Below are positions 33,097 through 42,198 of a stretch of 64,000 nt of DNA, one piece after another. Made by a program: the position numbers and the translations under genes. Source of the DNA: Burkholderiaceae bacterium (GTDB lineage Bacteria; Pseudomonadota; Gammaproteobacteria; Burkholderiales; Burkholderiaceae_E); contig JAMLIS010000005.1 in NCBI GenBank assembly GCA_023954015.1, positions 124,001 to 188,000 on the forward strand. Direction: 5' to 3'. The first letter of the stretch is position 1; every line of letters starts with the position of its first letter. The notes beneath the pieces were generated by a model that made no database searches, was not told the DNA's origin, and saw nothing but the letters and a program-made list of their open reading frames with translations.

Positions 33097-33651
33097 CTAT
33101 TGCTTGGCCAGTTCCCGCAACGTCGCGAGCGTGTTCGGCACATGTTCGTCCGCGCTCATCGACGAATACGCATAGGCGATGCGCCCGTCCCTGCCGACCA
33201 CGTACGACACTCGCTTCGCGTAGCTCGACAGCAGCGGCATGACCGCCCCGTAGGCCTTCATGATGCTGCCGTCCGTGTCGGAGGCGACCGCGAAGCGGTT
33301 GCGGCATTCCTCGACCGAGAATTTCTTCAGCGTTTCGATGTCGTCGCCCGAGATGCCGATCACGGTGGCGTGCAGCGCCTGGTATTCGTCCTGGGCTTCG
33401 GCGAAGCGGTTCGCCTCGATCGTGCAGCCCCGGGTGAACGCCTTCGGGTAGAAGTAGACGACGACCGGGCCGCGGGCGAGCGCCTTTTCGAGCGAGAACT
33501 CGAAGGTCTTGCCGCCGAGAGCGGCCGGCGCCTTGAAGACGGGCGCGACGTCGCCCGGCTTCAGCTCGGCCTGCGCCATCGACGGAACGACGGTCGAGGC
33601 GAGTGCCGTGCCGGCGGCGAGGAGCCTTCCGGACAGAGATCGCGTGCTCAT
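33097..33651 (-). CDS. Exported peroxiredoxin (BCP/PrxQ-like)
   Basis: 184 aa from the ATG at 33651, preceded by GGAG at six bases; a TTG one codon upstream is also open. The N-terminal 28 residues (basic RSLSGRL, hydrophobic core, PSMAQA-E) form a clear Sec signal peptide, so the enzyme acts in the periplasm. The thioredoxin-fold AhpC/TSA domain has FYPKAFTRGCTIEA with the peroxidatic Cys76; a second cysteine is Cys116 in VEECRNRF. BCP enzymes normally have the second cysteine four or five residues after the first, so the resolving arrangement here differs or needs a partner thiol. Confidence 0.88.
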   Translation of the reverse strand: MSTRSLSGRLLAAGTALASTVVPSMAQAELKPGDVAPVFKAPAALGGKTFEFSLEKALARGPVVVYFYPKAFTRGCTIEANRFAEAQDEYQALHATVIGISGDDIETLKKFSVEECRNRFAVASDTDGSIMKAYGAVMPLLSSYAKRVSYVVGRDGRIAYAYSSMSADEHVPNTLATLRELAKQ

Positions 33652-33836
33652 CAAGGACTCCGTTTTCCCGTGTCGTGAATCGAATTCGCGGCATTGCGAC
33701 GGGCCGCAACGACGGACTTGGCGCCATTGCGTACGCCTGGCGCTTCGATGGTAAGCCCGCGGAACCGCTTCGGTCGGGATGTCCCGCCCGGTCCGGTTCG
33801 CCGGCCGGCCGTCGAGGCTCGGGGTGCCCGACGTTC

Positions 33837-33850
33837 TTGCGGCAGATCAA
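33837..33850 (+). promoter_or_regulatory. Candidate FNR/DNR-type operator
   Basis: TTGCG-GCAG-ATCAA matches the FNR/DNR consensus TTGAT-N4-ATCAA at eight of ten positions. Its centre, 33843.5, lies 41.5 bp upstream of the start predicted from the -10-like TGTAGT at 33873-33878 (transcription start near 33885). That is the class II activation geometry. It would put the 2-oxoacid oxidoreductase operon under anaerobic or NO control. Found by eye; not proven. Confidence 0.45.
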
Positions 33851-33872
33851 GGACGCCGGCTGCGGCAAGCGA

Positions 33873-33878
33873 TGTAGT
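33873..33878 (+). promoter_or_regulatory. Candidate -10 element of the oxidoreductase operon
   Basis: TGTAGT (four of six matches to TATAAT) sits where a class II FNR-activated promoter would need it. No -35 box is present, as expected for such promoters. The leader to the GTG at 33944 would be about 59 nt and carries the strong ribosome-binding site GAGGAGG at 33932. Confidence 0.35.
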
Positions 33879-33943
33879 CGCAGATCGGACACCCGCATCG
33901 GGCAGCCGCGGCATGCGACCGCGTCGCCCGCCGAGGAGGCATC

Positions 33944-34501
33944 GTGCTGCAGATCATCGTTCAGGGGCGTGGCGGGCAGGGCGCGCAGACCGCCGGCAAC
34001 CTGCTCGCCTCGGCGTTCTTCGCCGAAGGGCGTCAGGTGCAGAGCTTCGCGAGCTACGGCGGTGCGCGCCGCGGCACGCCGGTCAGCTCGTACATCCGTG
34101 TCGACGACAAGCCGGTCCGCGTGCGCTGCGACATCGAGACCGCCGATGCGATCCTGTGCTTCGACGCGAGCCTGCTCGAGGGCAGGCTGCTGGCGACTGC
34201 CGCAACGCACACGCTGATCGTCGTCAATTCGGCGCAGCCGGCGCATCACTTCGCGTCCGTGTTGCCGGGGCGGCGCGTCATCGCGGTCGACGCGATCTCG
34301 ATCGCGCGGCGTCACGGCCTCGGCCGCATCGTCAACTCGGTGCTGCTCGGTGCGCTGGCGTGCGCCATCGGCGAGCCTTCGCTCGAAGGGCTGCAGCGCA
34401 CGCTGATCGACGAGGCGCCGAAGCAGAAGGAAGCGAACGCGGCAGCCTGCGACGAAGGCTGGCGCTGCGTCGACGCACAACTGCAGCGGAGCGCCGCATG
34501 A
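33944..34501 (+). CDS. 2-oxoacid:acceptor oxidoreductase, gamma subunit
   Basis: 185 aa, the length of PorG/gamma subunits of four-part 2-oxoacid:ferredoxin oxidoreductases. It opens with MLQIIVQGRGGQGAQTAGNLL, whose GRGGQG motif is the family hallmark, followed by FASYGGARRGTPVSSYIRVDD. The gamma part contributes to CoA binding and the dimer core of the enzyme, which decarboxylates a 2-oxoacid to its CoA thioester. The start is a GTG at 33944 with GAGGAGG five bases upstream. The stop overlaps the next gene as ATGA. First gene of a four-gene operon (33944-38406). Confidence 0.9.
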   Translation: MLQIIVQGRGGQGAQTAGNLLASAFFAEGRQVQSFASYGGARRGTPVSSYIRVDDKPVRVRCDIETADAILCFDASLLEGRLLATAATHTLIVVNSAQPAHHFASVLPGRRVIAVDAISIARRHGLGRIVNSVLLGALACAIGEPSLEGLQRTLIDEAPKQKEANAAACDEGWRCVDAQLQRSAA

Positions 34502-36225
34502 ACGCGCGCAACCTTCCCCCCACCGCCTGGACGACCGGCAGCACCGAAATCTTCAAGACCGGCACGTGGCGTGCGCGATTGCCGCGCCACGTGAGCGCGC
34601 CTTCGCCCTGCCACGCCGCATGTCCGGTCAACGGCGACATCTCGCACTGGATCGGCCGCGCGCGCGAGCGCGACTTTCGCGGCGCATGGGAGATCCTCAC
34701 GCGCAACAATCCGTTTCCGGCGGTCTCGGGGCGCGTCTGCCATCACCCCTGCGAAACCGCGTGCAATCGGCTGGGCTACGACGAGCCGATCTCGATCTGC
34801 AAGCTCGAGCGGCACGTCGGCGACCTGGGGCTGGCGGAACGGTGGTCGTACCCGGCGCCGGCCGACGAGCGCAGCGAACGCGTCGCGGTCGTCGGAGGCG
34901 GTCCTTCGGGGCTGGCGGCGGCGTACCACCTGCGTCGCCGCGGCTACGCAGTCACCATCTTCGAGGCGCAGCAGCGACTCGGCGGCCTGATGCGCGACGG
35001 CATTCCCGCGTATCGGTTGCCGCGCGACGTGCTCGACGGCGAAATCGACCGCATCGTCGCGCTCGGCGTCGACGTTCGCTGCGGCGTGGCGATCGATTCG
35101 GCGCACGACTTCGCGCAACTGCGCGAGCAGTTCGACGCGGTCTACGTCGCGGTGGGTGCGCGGCGCCCGAAGCGGCTGGCGCAACTCGACTACGCGCAGC
35201 CGTGGGTCGTCGACGGCGCCGGGTGGCTCGCGCAGGCGAACGCCGGGCAGGCGCCCGAACTCGGCAGGCGCATCGTCGTCGTCGGCGGAGGCAGCGCGGC
35301 GATCGACGTCGCCCGCAGCGCGCGCCGCGCGGGGCACGAAGTCACGATGCTTGCGCTCGAATCGCGTGCGCAGATGCCCGCGCAGCGCGCCGAGGTCGAG
35401 GAGGCGCTCGAGGAAGGCGTGCGACTGGTCGACGAAGCGTCGCTGGTGAGCGCCGCAGCCCACGCGGAAGGCGGCGGGGTCATGCTCGACTGCGTGCGCG
35501 TGAACTTCGTTGCCGGCGCCGAGCGCGGTCGCTTTCGAATCGAGCCGGTCGCCGGCAGCGAGTTCCGTCTCGAGGCGGACGCGATCGTCCCTTCGATCGG
35601 GCAGGATCCCGATCTCTCGCCCTTCGCACAAGACGCGCCCGCCGACGGCGCGCTGTTGCGCGTCGATGCGGCCCAGGCCACCGGTGCGCCGGGCGTGTAC
35701 GCGGGCGGCGACGTCGCCAGCATGGCGCGCTTCGTCACCGAAGCCTTCGGGATGGGCAGGCGAGCGGCCATCGCGATCGATCGCGCACTGTGCGAGAAGG
35801 CGCAGCGTCCCTTCGATGGCAGCGAGTCAGGCGTCGCGCACCGGATCCCCGCGCTCGCCGGCGAACGCCTGCACGGCTTCGGCTTCGACGTGCAGCGACT
35901 CGTTCCGCTCGATTCGATCGCCACCTTCTACTACCCGCAGGCGGCGCGCGCATCCGAAGCGAGGCTGCCCGCGGCCGATCGCATCGGCGACGCGGAGGTG
36001 CAGCTCGGCTTCGATGTCGAACACGCGCTCGCGGAGGCCGCTCGCTGCTTCTCGTGCGGCACCTGCATCTCCTGCGACAACTGCTTCCAGTACTGCCCCG
36101 ACCTCGCGATCCGGCGCCTGCCCGGCGGCGGCTACGAGGTCGACGGCGACTACTGCAAGGGCTGCGGCATCTGCGTGCGCGAGTGCCCGACCGGCTCGAT
36201 GGAGATGATCGAGGAGGTGAAATGA
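34498..36225 (+). CDS. GltD-like FAD/NAD(P) flavoprotein fused to a 2[4Fe-4S] ferredoxin
   Basis: 575 aa. The N-terminal quarter has the cysteines of GltD-type Fe-S domains (SPCHAACPVNGDI and CHHPCETACNRLGY). Next comes a flavoprotein part with an FAD loop VVGGGPSGLAAAYHLRRRG near residue 130, an NAD(P) loop VVVGGGSAAIDVARSARRAG and the FAD closing motif GVYAGGDVASMARFVTEAFG. The last ~65 residues carry a double-cluster ferredoxin, CFSCGTCISCDNCFQYCP and CKGCGICVRECP. It would pass electrons from the decarboxylase core to NAD(P)+ or the reverse. The gene sits between gamma and alpha with ATGA overlaps at both ends, so it is a true subunit. PadH plus PadF of phenylglyoxylate oxidoreductase are a comparable split pair. 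Confidence 0.85.
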   Translation: MNARNLPPTAWTTGSTEIFKTGTWRARLPRHVSAPSPCHAACPVNGDISHWIGRARERDFRGAWEILTRNNPFPAVSGRVCHHPCETACNRLGYDEPISICKLERHVGDLGLAERWSYPAPADERSERVAVVGGGPSGLAAAYHLRRRGYAVTIFEAQQRLGGLMRDGIPAYRLPRDVLDGEIDRIVALGVDVRCGVAIDSAHDFAQLREQFDAVYVAVGARRPKRLAQLDYAQPWVVDGAGWLAQANAGQAPELGRRIVVVGGGSAAIDVARSARRAGHEVTMLALESRAQMPAQRAEVEEALEEGVRLVDEASLVSAAAHAEGGGVMLDCVRVNFVAGAERGRFRIEPVAGSEFRLEADAIVPSIGQDPDLSPFAQDAPADGALLRVDAAQATGAPGVYAGGDVASMARFVTEAFGMGRRAAIAIDRALCEKAQRPFDGSESGVAHRIPALAGERLHGFGFDVQRLVPLDSIATFYYPQAARASEARLPAADRIGDAEVQLGFDVEHALAEAARCFSCGTCISCDNCFQYCPDLAIRRLPGGGYEVDGDYCKGCGICVRECPTGSMEMIEEVK

Positions 36226-37454
36226 ACGACATCGACGAGGTCGCTGCGCGAACGCGGCGCGAACACGGCGAGAAGGCGGCGCCCCGCGCTTCCGGCGCAC
36301 CGGCGCGCGAGCAGACGATGCTGCTCACCGGCAACCACGCCGTCGCGTGGGCGGCCAAGCTGGCGCGACCGAAGTTCGCGCCCGGCTATCCGATCACGCC
36401 GCAGACGCCGATCCTCGAGAAGCTCACCGAGTTCCAGGCGGCCGGCGAGTTCGACGCCGAGATCATCACGCCCGAGTCCGAGCATTCGGTGATGGCGGCG
36501 TGCATCCCCGCCTCGCTCGCCGGCGTGCGCGTGTTCACCGCCACCGCCTCGCAGGGCCTGCTGCTGATGCACGAGGTGCTGCAGTACGCCAGCGGCGCGC
36601 GTGCGCCGATCGTCGTGGCCAACGTGAACCGGACGGTAGCCTCGCCGTGGGCGTTCTGGCCCGACCAGACCGACAGCCTCGCGCAGCGCGACACCGGGTG
36701 GATCCAGTTCTACAGCGAGAGTTCGCAGGAGTCGCTCGACTCGGTGATCCAGGCTTTCCGCATCGCCGAGTCGGTTCTCGTGCCGGCGATGGTCAGCCAC
36801 GATGCGTTCTACGTCTCGCACGCGCTCGAGCCGGTGCGTGTTCCGTCGCAGGAGCTCGTCGACGAGTTCCTGCCCGCGTACGCGCCGCCGCATCGGATCG
36901 ATCCGGCGAAGGTCGAGTCGTGGGGCAACGTCGTCACGCAGGAGATGTTCGCCAGGCACCGCCGCGAACTGGCCGACGCGATGGCGAAGGTTCCGCAACT
37001 CGCCGTCGAGGTCGACCGCGAGTGGGCGCGCCTCACCGGACGCAGCTGGGGCGTCGTCGAGCGGTATCGCTGCGACGGTGCGCGAACGGTGCTGGTGACG
37101 ATGGGCAGCATGTGCGGCACGGCGCGCGACGCGGTCGATGCGATGCGCGACGAGGGCATCGCGGTGGGGCTGGTCAAGCTGCGGTTGTTCCGGCCGTTTC
37201 CGGTCGCCGCGCTGCGCGCTGCGCTCGACGGCGTCGCGGAGGTCATCGTGCTCGATCGCAATTATTCGCCGGGTTGCGGCGGCGTGCTGCACCAGGAACT
37301 GCGTTCGGCGCTGTACGGGATGTCGCAGGCGCCGACGATTCGCGGACTGCTGGCCGGCGTCGGCGGCGTGAACGTTCCGCCCGAGCGGATTCGCGAGTTC
37401 GTGCGCGATTCGGCTACGTACGACAGCGGACCCGAGTCGGTCTGGGTCAGCTGA
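36222..37454 (+). CDS. 2-oxoacid:acceptor oxidoreductase, alpha subunit
   Basis: 410 aa PorA-type subunit. After a charged ~30-residue leader comes [20 protein letters not shown] and [17 protein letters not shown], typical of the pyrimidine-binding domain [32 protein letters not shown] follows. Domain II contains [24 protein letters not shown] and [18 protein letters not shown]. The alpha subunit pairs with beta to bind thiamine diphosphate and the 2-oxoacid. It starts at 36222 inside the stop of the flavoprotein gene. The substrate is not readable by eye. Confidence 0.9.
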   Translation: MNDIDEVAARTRREHGEKAAPRASGAPAREQTMLLTGNHAVAWAAKLARPKFAPGYPITPQTPILEKLTEFQAAGEFDAEIITPESEHSVMAACIPASLAGVRVFTATASQGLLLMHEVLQYASGARAPIVVANVNRTVASPWAFWPDQTDSLAQRDTGWIQFYSESSQESLDSVIQAFRIAESVLVPAMVSHDAFYVSHALEPVRVPSQELVDEFLPAYAPPHRIDPAKVESWGNVVTQEMFARHRRELADAMAKVPQLAVEVDREWARLTGRSWGVVERYRCDGARTVLVTMGSMCGTARDAVDAMRDEGIAVGLVKLRLFRPFPVAALRAALDGVAEVIVLDRNYSPGCGGVLHQELRSALYGMSQAPTIRGLLAGVGGVNVPPERIREFVRDSATYDSGPESVWVS

Positions 37455-37479
37455 AGCGCGATCGCGAGCGGAGGAAACG

Positions 37480-38406
37480 ATGAAGAAACTCGAAGTCGTC
37501 GAAGACGCGATGTTCTGTTCCGGCCACGCGGCGTGTCCGGGTTGCATCGAAGCGCTGTCGGTGCGTCACGTGCTCGCCACGCTCGGCCCCGACACGGTGG
37601 CCGTCGTGCCGCCGTCGTGCATGGCGATCATCGCCGGGCCGCAACCGTTCTCTTCGCTGCGCATTCCCGTGTACCAGCCGACGCTCGAATCGAGCGCGGC
37701 GGCGGCCTCGGGCATTCGCCGTGCGCTCGATGCGCAGGGCAAGCGCGATACGCAGGTCGTCGTCTTCGCCGGCGACGGCGGCACGTACGACATCGGCTTC
37801 CAGTGCCTGTCGTCGGCGGTCGAGCGCAACGAGAACTTCCTCTACGTGTGCCTCGACAACGAGGGCTACATGAACACCGGCGCGCAGAAGTCGTCGTCGA
37901 CGCCGCGCTTCGCGTCGACCGGATCGACGCCGGCCGGCAAGCTCTCGCGCAAGAAGAACCTCACCGAGATCATGGCGGCGCACGAGATCCCGTACGCGGC
38001 CACCGGCACCGCCGGCTTCCTGCCCGACCTGGTCCGCAAGGTGCAGAAGGCGAAGACGATCCGCGGCACGCGGCTGCTGACGCTGCTGATCCCGTGCATC
38101 GACGGCTGGGGACTGACCGACGACGGCGGCCTGGGCGTGGCGCGCCTGGCGGTCGAGAGCGGCGTGTTTCCGCTCTACGAGGTCGAGGACGGTCACTACT
38201 ACACGTTGAATCACGCGCGGCGCACCCGCAGCGTGGCCGACTACCTGGCGCCGCAGCGGCGCTATCGGCACCTGAAGCAGCCCGAGATCGACACGCTGCA
38301 GGCCGACGTCGACGCGGGGTGGGAGCGGCTGATGCAGCGGGTGGCGGCGAGCGAGGCGCAGGCAGCGGTCGCGCGAGCGGCGGTCGCGCGGGCGGCGGTC
38401 GGGTAG
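37480..38406 (+). CDS. 2-oxoacid:acceptor oxidoreductase, beta (TPP-binding) subunit
   Basis: 308 aa. Holds the thiamine diphosphate motif [10 protein letters not shown]...[11 protein letters not shown] and, near the N-terminus, [10 protein letters not shown], a cysteine set that ligates a [4Fe-4S] cluster in PorB-type subunits. A GGAGG ribosome-binding site is well spaced before the ATG. The last 13 residues ([13 protein letters not shown]) are encoded by a degenerate tandem repeat that continues past the stop codon, so the natural C-terminus may have been replaced or extended. It closes the four-gene operon begun at 33944. Gene content and order resemble phenylglyoxylate:NAD+ oxidoreductase (pad genes) as well as pyruvate-type enzymes. 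Confidence 0.9.
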   Translation: MKKLEVVEDAMFCSGHAACPGCIEALSVRHVLATLGPDTVAVVPPSCMAIIAGPQPFSSLRIPVYQPTLESSAAAASGIRRALDAQGKRDTQVVVFAGDGGTYDIGFQCLSSAVERNENFLYVCLDNEGYMNTGAQKSSSTPRFASTGSTPAGKLSRKKNLTEIMAAHEIPYAATGTAGFLPDLVRKVQKAKTIRGTRLLTLLIPCIDGWGLTDDGGLGVARLAVESGVFPLYEVEDGHYYTLNHARRTRSVADYLAPQRRYRHLKQPEIDTLQADVDAGWERLMQRVAASEAQAAVARAAVARAAVG

Positions 38407-38436
38407 GCGGTCGGGTAGGTGGCGGTCGGGTAGGCG
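38365..38436 (+). repeat. 12/15-bp tandem repeat across the beta-subunit stop codon
   Basis: The core GCGGTC recurs at 38365, 38380, 38395, 38407 and 38422 (spacing 15, 15, 12 and 15 bp). The first three copies lie in the coding sequence (RAAVA), while later copies contain in-frame TAG and lie after the stop. A decayed GCGGCAGT form continues to about 38455. Confidence 0.75.
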
Positions 38437-38515
38437 GCAGTGTAGTACGCGGCAGTACCGGGCTGCCGTGCGACAGGCGGCGCAGTCACCGCGCGTGACG
38501 GGCGAGGGGCCGAAC

Positions 38516-39187
38516 ATGAAAAGTCGCATCGCCGCGCTGATCTTCGATTTCGAAGGCACGCTGGTCGACTTCCAGTGGCGGCTCGCCGAGGCCGAGGCGC
38601 AGTTGCGCGAGGCCTGCGCATCTCTCGGCTACGGCACGGCGGGCAGCTACGCGCAGTTGTGGAACGCGGCAGCCGACGCCGCCGCGCCGCAGGGGCGGCT
38701 GGCGGCGCTGCGACGTGATCTCGGTCCGATCTACGACCGCTGGGACGCCGATGCGCTGACACGCTGGACGCCGCGTCCCGGCGCGGCCGAACTGCTGCAC
38801 GCAATCGCGGGCCGCGGCCTGCGCACCGGCATGGTTTCGAACATCGGGCGCGCCGCGCTCGTCGAGGCCCTCGGGCGCTTCGGCTTCGACCGCCGACTCG
38901 CGCCGGTGGCGAGTCGCGACGACGTGGACTTCCTGAAGCCGCGTCCCGACGGCATCCTGCGCGTGCTGGCCGAATGGAAGGTGGCGCCGCACGAGGCGCT
39001 CTTCGTCGGCGACAGCCGTGCCGACGTGCTGGCGGCCCGCGCGGCCGGTATGCCGGTGGCCATCGTTCGCGGCGGCGAATGCGCGGAGTCGGAGTTCGAT
39101 GCGTTGCCGCCGGATTACCTGCTGACGGCGATCGACGAGGTCAACCAAGTAGCGCCGGCAGCCATACGGCGACTGCCGGCCACATGA
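38516..39187 (+). CDS. HAD-superfamily hydrolase
   Basis: 223 aa from the ATG at 38516, preceded by GAGGGG. HAD core features are visible: motif I LIFDFEGTLVD at residues 8-18, a helical cap (about 20-85), motif II VSNIG, motif III lysine in DFLKPRPDGI and motif IV VGDSRADVLAARAAGM. Motif I has Asp11 and Glu13, where phosphatases normally have DxD, so the general acid/base is Glu. It might be a phosphatase, phosphonatase or dehalogenase-like member. It could belong to the oxidoreductase operon 110 bp upstream. The last 47 bp overlap the end of the TRAP permease gene on the other strand. Confidence 0.82.
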   Translation: MKSRIAALIFDFEGTLVDFQWRLAEAEAQLREACASLGYGTAGSYAQLWNAAADAAAPQGRLAALRRDLGPIYDRWDADALTRWTPRPGAAELLHAIAGRGLRTGMVSNIGRAALVEALGRFGFDRRLAPVASRDDVDFLKPRPDGILRVLAEWKVAPHEALFVGDSRADVLAARAAGMPVAIVRGGECAESEFDALPPDYLLTAIDEVNQVAPAAIRRLPAT

Positions 39188-40454
39188 ACACGAGCGCGAG
39201 CATCAACAGGCTCATGGCTACGTACGGCATGACGGCGGCGAAGATGTGCGCCATCGTCACCGCAGGAGGCGCGACTCCCTTCATCGTCATCAGCAGCATT
39301 CCATGCGGCGGCAGCAGAAGCCCGAGTTGCATGCAGATGAGGAACATGACGCCGAACCACACCGGATCGATGCCGAGCTGCTGAACGATCGGCATGAAGA
39401 TCGGAAGCGTGATCATCATCATGCTTACCTGGTCGACGAACAGCCCGAGGAAGATCAGCACGCCCATCATCGCGGCGACCACTGCCGTCGTCGTGAGCCC
39501 CTGGCCGGTAATCACCTGGACGAGCCCGTTGCTCGCTCCGGAGAACGACAGGATCTGCGAGAAGGTCGTCGCGCCCACGATGATGAACAGGATCATCCCC
39601 GAGATCGCCACCGTTCCGCGCAGCGCCTGCAGCAGGTTCTTCGGCGTGAGCGCGCGATAGACCAGCGCGAGAACGACCGTGGCGAAGGCGCCGATGGCGG
39701 CGGACTCGGTCGGCGTCGCCCAGCCAGCCGCCATCGATGCGACGACCACGACGAAGATTGACACCAGCGGAACGACATACTGCAGGAACGGGCGCCAGTT
39801 TTCCCAGCCGACGTGGCGTTCGATCTGTGTCTTGGGCGCGAGCGTCGGATCGATTCGCACGCGCACGATGATGTACGCGACGAAGGCGATCGACAGCAGA
39901 AGGCCGGGGACGACGCCGCCGATCAGCAGCTTCGAGATCGAGATGCCGGACAGGCTGCCCAGCAGCACCGTGAGCGCCGACGGCGGAATCAGCATGTCGA
40001 CTGCGCCGATCGCCATGATCGGACCGGCGGCCATCGTCGGGTGGTAGCCGCGCGAAAGCATCATCGGCAGCATCAGGCTGCCCAGCATCGCCGTTGTCGC
40101 GATCGTCGATCCGGAGATCGCCGAGAATATCGTGCCGGCGACGACCGCGACGACGGAAAGACGGCCGGGCACCTGGCGGATCAGGCGTTCGATGCCGTCG
40201 ATGACCTTGACTGCGATGCCGGTGTGGAACAGCACCTCGCCCATCAGGACGAACAGCGGTATCGGCGTCAGTGCAAAGCTCTGCACCGACGCGACGCTGT
40301 TGCGGGCTAGCTGCATCATGCCGGAGTCGCCGCCGAGAAAGATCCATGCGCCGACCAGATTGATGACGAGAAAGCAGAACGCCACCGGCAGTCCGAGGAA
40401 CAGCAGCACGGTCGATCCGCCGAGCATCAGCCACGCGGCCGCTTCCCAGCTCAT
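39141..40454 (-). CDS. TRAP transporter large permease (DctM type)
   Basis: 437 aa with about twelve membrane helices. Family phrases include FLGLPVAFCFLVINLVGAW, IPLFVLMGEVLFHTGIA, SAISGSTIATTAMLGSLMLP and GAVDMLIPPSALTVLLGS. The large subunit carries the Na+-coupled transport path for an organic acid delivered by the periplasmic binding protein. It follows the small permease by 27 bp. DctM, DctQ and DctP are all present and intact. The ligand is not predictable by eye; carboxylates are typical. Confidence 0.93.
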   Translation of the reverse strand: MSWEAAAWLMLGGSTVLLFLGLPVAFCFLVINLVGAWIFLGGDSGMMQLARNSVASVQSFALTPIPLFVLMGEVLFHTGIAVKVIDGIERLIRQVPGRLSVVAVVAGTIFSAISGSTIATTAMLGSLMLPMMLSRGYHPTMAAGPIMAIGAVDMLIPPSALTVLLGSLSGISISKLLIGGVVPGLLLSIAFVAYIIVRVRIDPTLAPKTQIERHVGWENWRPFLQYVVPLVSIFVVVVASMAAGWATPTESAAIGAFATVVLALVYRALTPKNLLQALRGTVAISGMILFIIVGATTFSQILSFSGASNGLVQVITGQGLTTTAVVAAMMGVLIFLGLFVDQVSMMMITLPIFMPIVQQLGIDPVWFGVMFLICMQLGLLLPPHGMLLMTMKGVAPPAVTMAHIFAAVMPYVAMSLLMLALVFMWPAVAVWLPALLG

Positions 40455-40481
40455 CTGCCGCCCCGGAGGCCCACGGTTTCT

Positions 40482-41009
40482 TCAGGCCGCCGAGACGGCA
40501 TCGTCGCGCGGCGCCCGCTCGCCGCTCAGCAGCCGGTGCATGCGGAACGCCGCCTCGATGCCCAGGAGCGTGAAGGCGAAGGGCAGCGGCGCGAGCGACC
40601 ACCATTCGGGAGTGACCAGCGTCTTGATGAGAATCGAGCCGGCCCGGTAGCTCGCCAGCGCGGCTTTCGCGCTGTAGACCACGAGCGCCATGCAGCAAAG
40701 AAGCGCGAGTACATCCGCCACGATCTCGAGGCGCCACGCCAGTCGCCTCGGGATCGCCCGAAGCAGCAGATCGACTCGGATGTGCTGGCCCTGGCGCAGC
40801 AGCCACGGCGCGGCGAGCAGCGTGATCAGGTAGAGCAGCGTCTCGGAGATCTCGTTGGACCACTCCAGCCCGCGCAATCCGGGAACGATCGCGACGTTGC
40901 GCAACAGCACGTCGGCGCAGATGACCAGCATCATCGCCGCGAGCATGAGGCTCGCGGCGATCATCAGCGCGTTCAGCAATCGCCCGTAGGCGGCGGAGAT
41001 CGCACGCAC
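40482..41009 (-). CDS. TRAP transporter small permease (DctQ type)
   Basis: 175 aa with four membrane helices, as for DctQ. The conserved EWSNEISETLLYLITLLAAPWLLRQGQHIRVDLL region near residues 50-80 is the family signature. It supports the large permease and contacts the binding protein. It lies nine bases after dctP and 27 before dctM on the same strand. Confidence 0.9.
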   Translation of the reverse strand: MRAISAAYGRLLNALMIAASLMLAAMMLVICADVLLRNVAIVPGLRGLEWSNEISETLLYLITLLAAPWLLRQGQHIRVDLLLRAIPRRLAWRLEIVADVLALLCCMALVVYSAKAALASYRAGSILIKTLVTPEWWSLAPLPFAFTLLGIEAAFRMHRLLSGERAPRDDAVSAA

Positions 41010-41018
41010 GGGTGGCGG

Positions 41019-42077
<1,059 letters not shown>

Positions 42078-42198
42078 CTAAACTACCCGGTTCCACTCCG
42101 CATGCGCAAGTCATGATCCACGCGACTCTCCGGCCGTGGCGCCGGGGATGCTGCCGGCGCGCATCCTGCCATCGGCACGAAGCTCGGCAACGAGGCGA

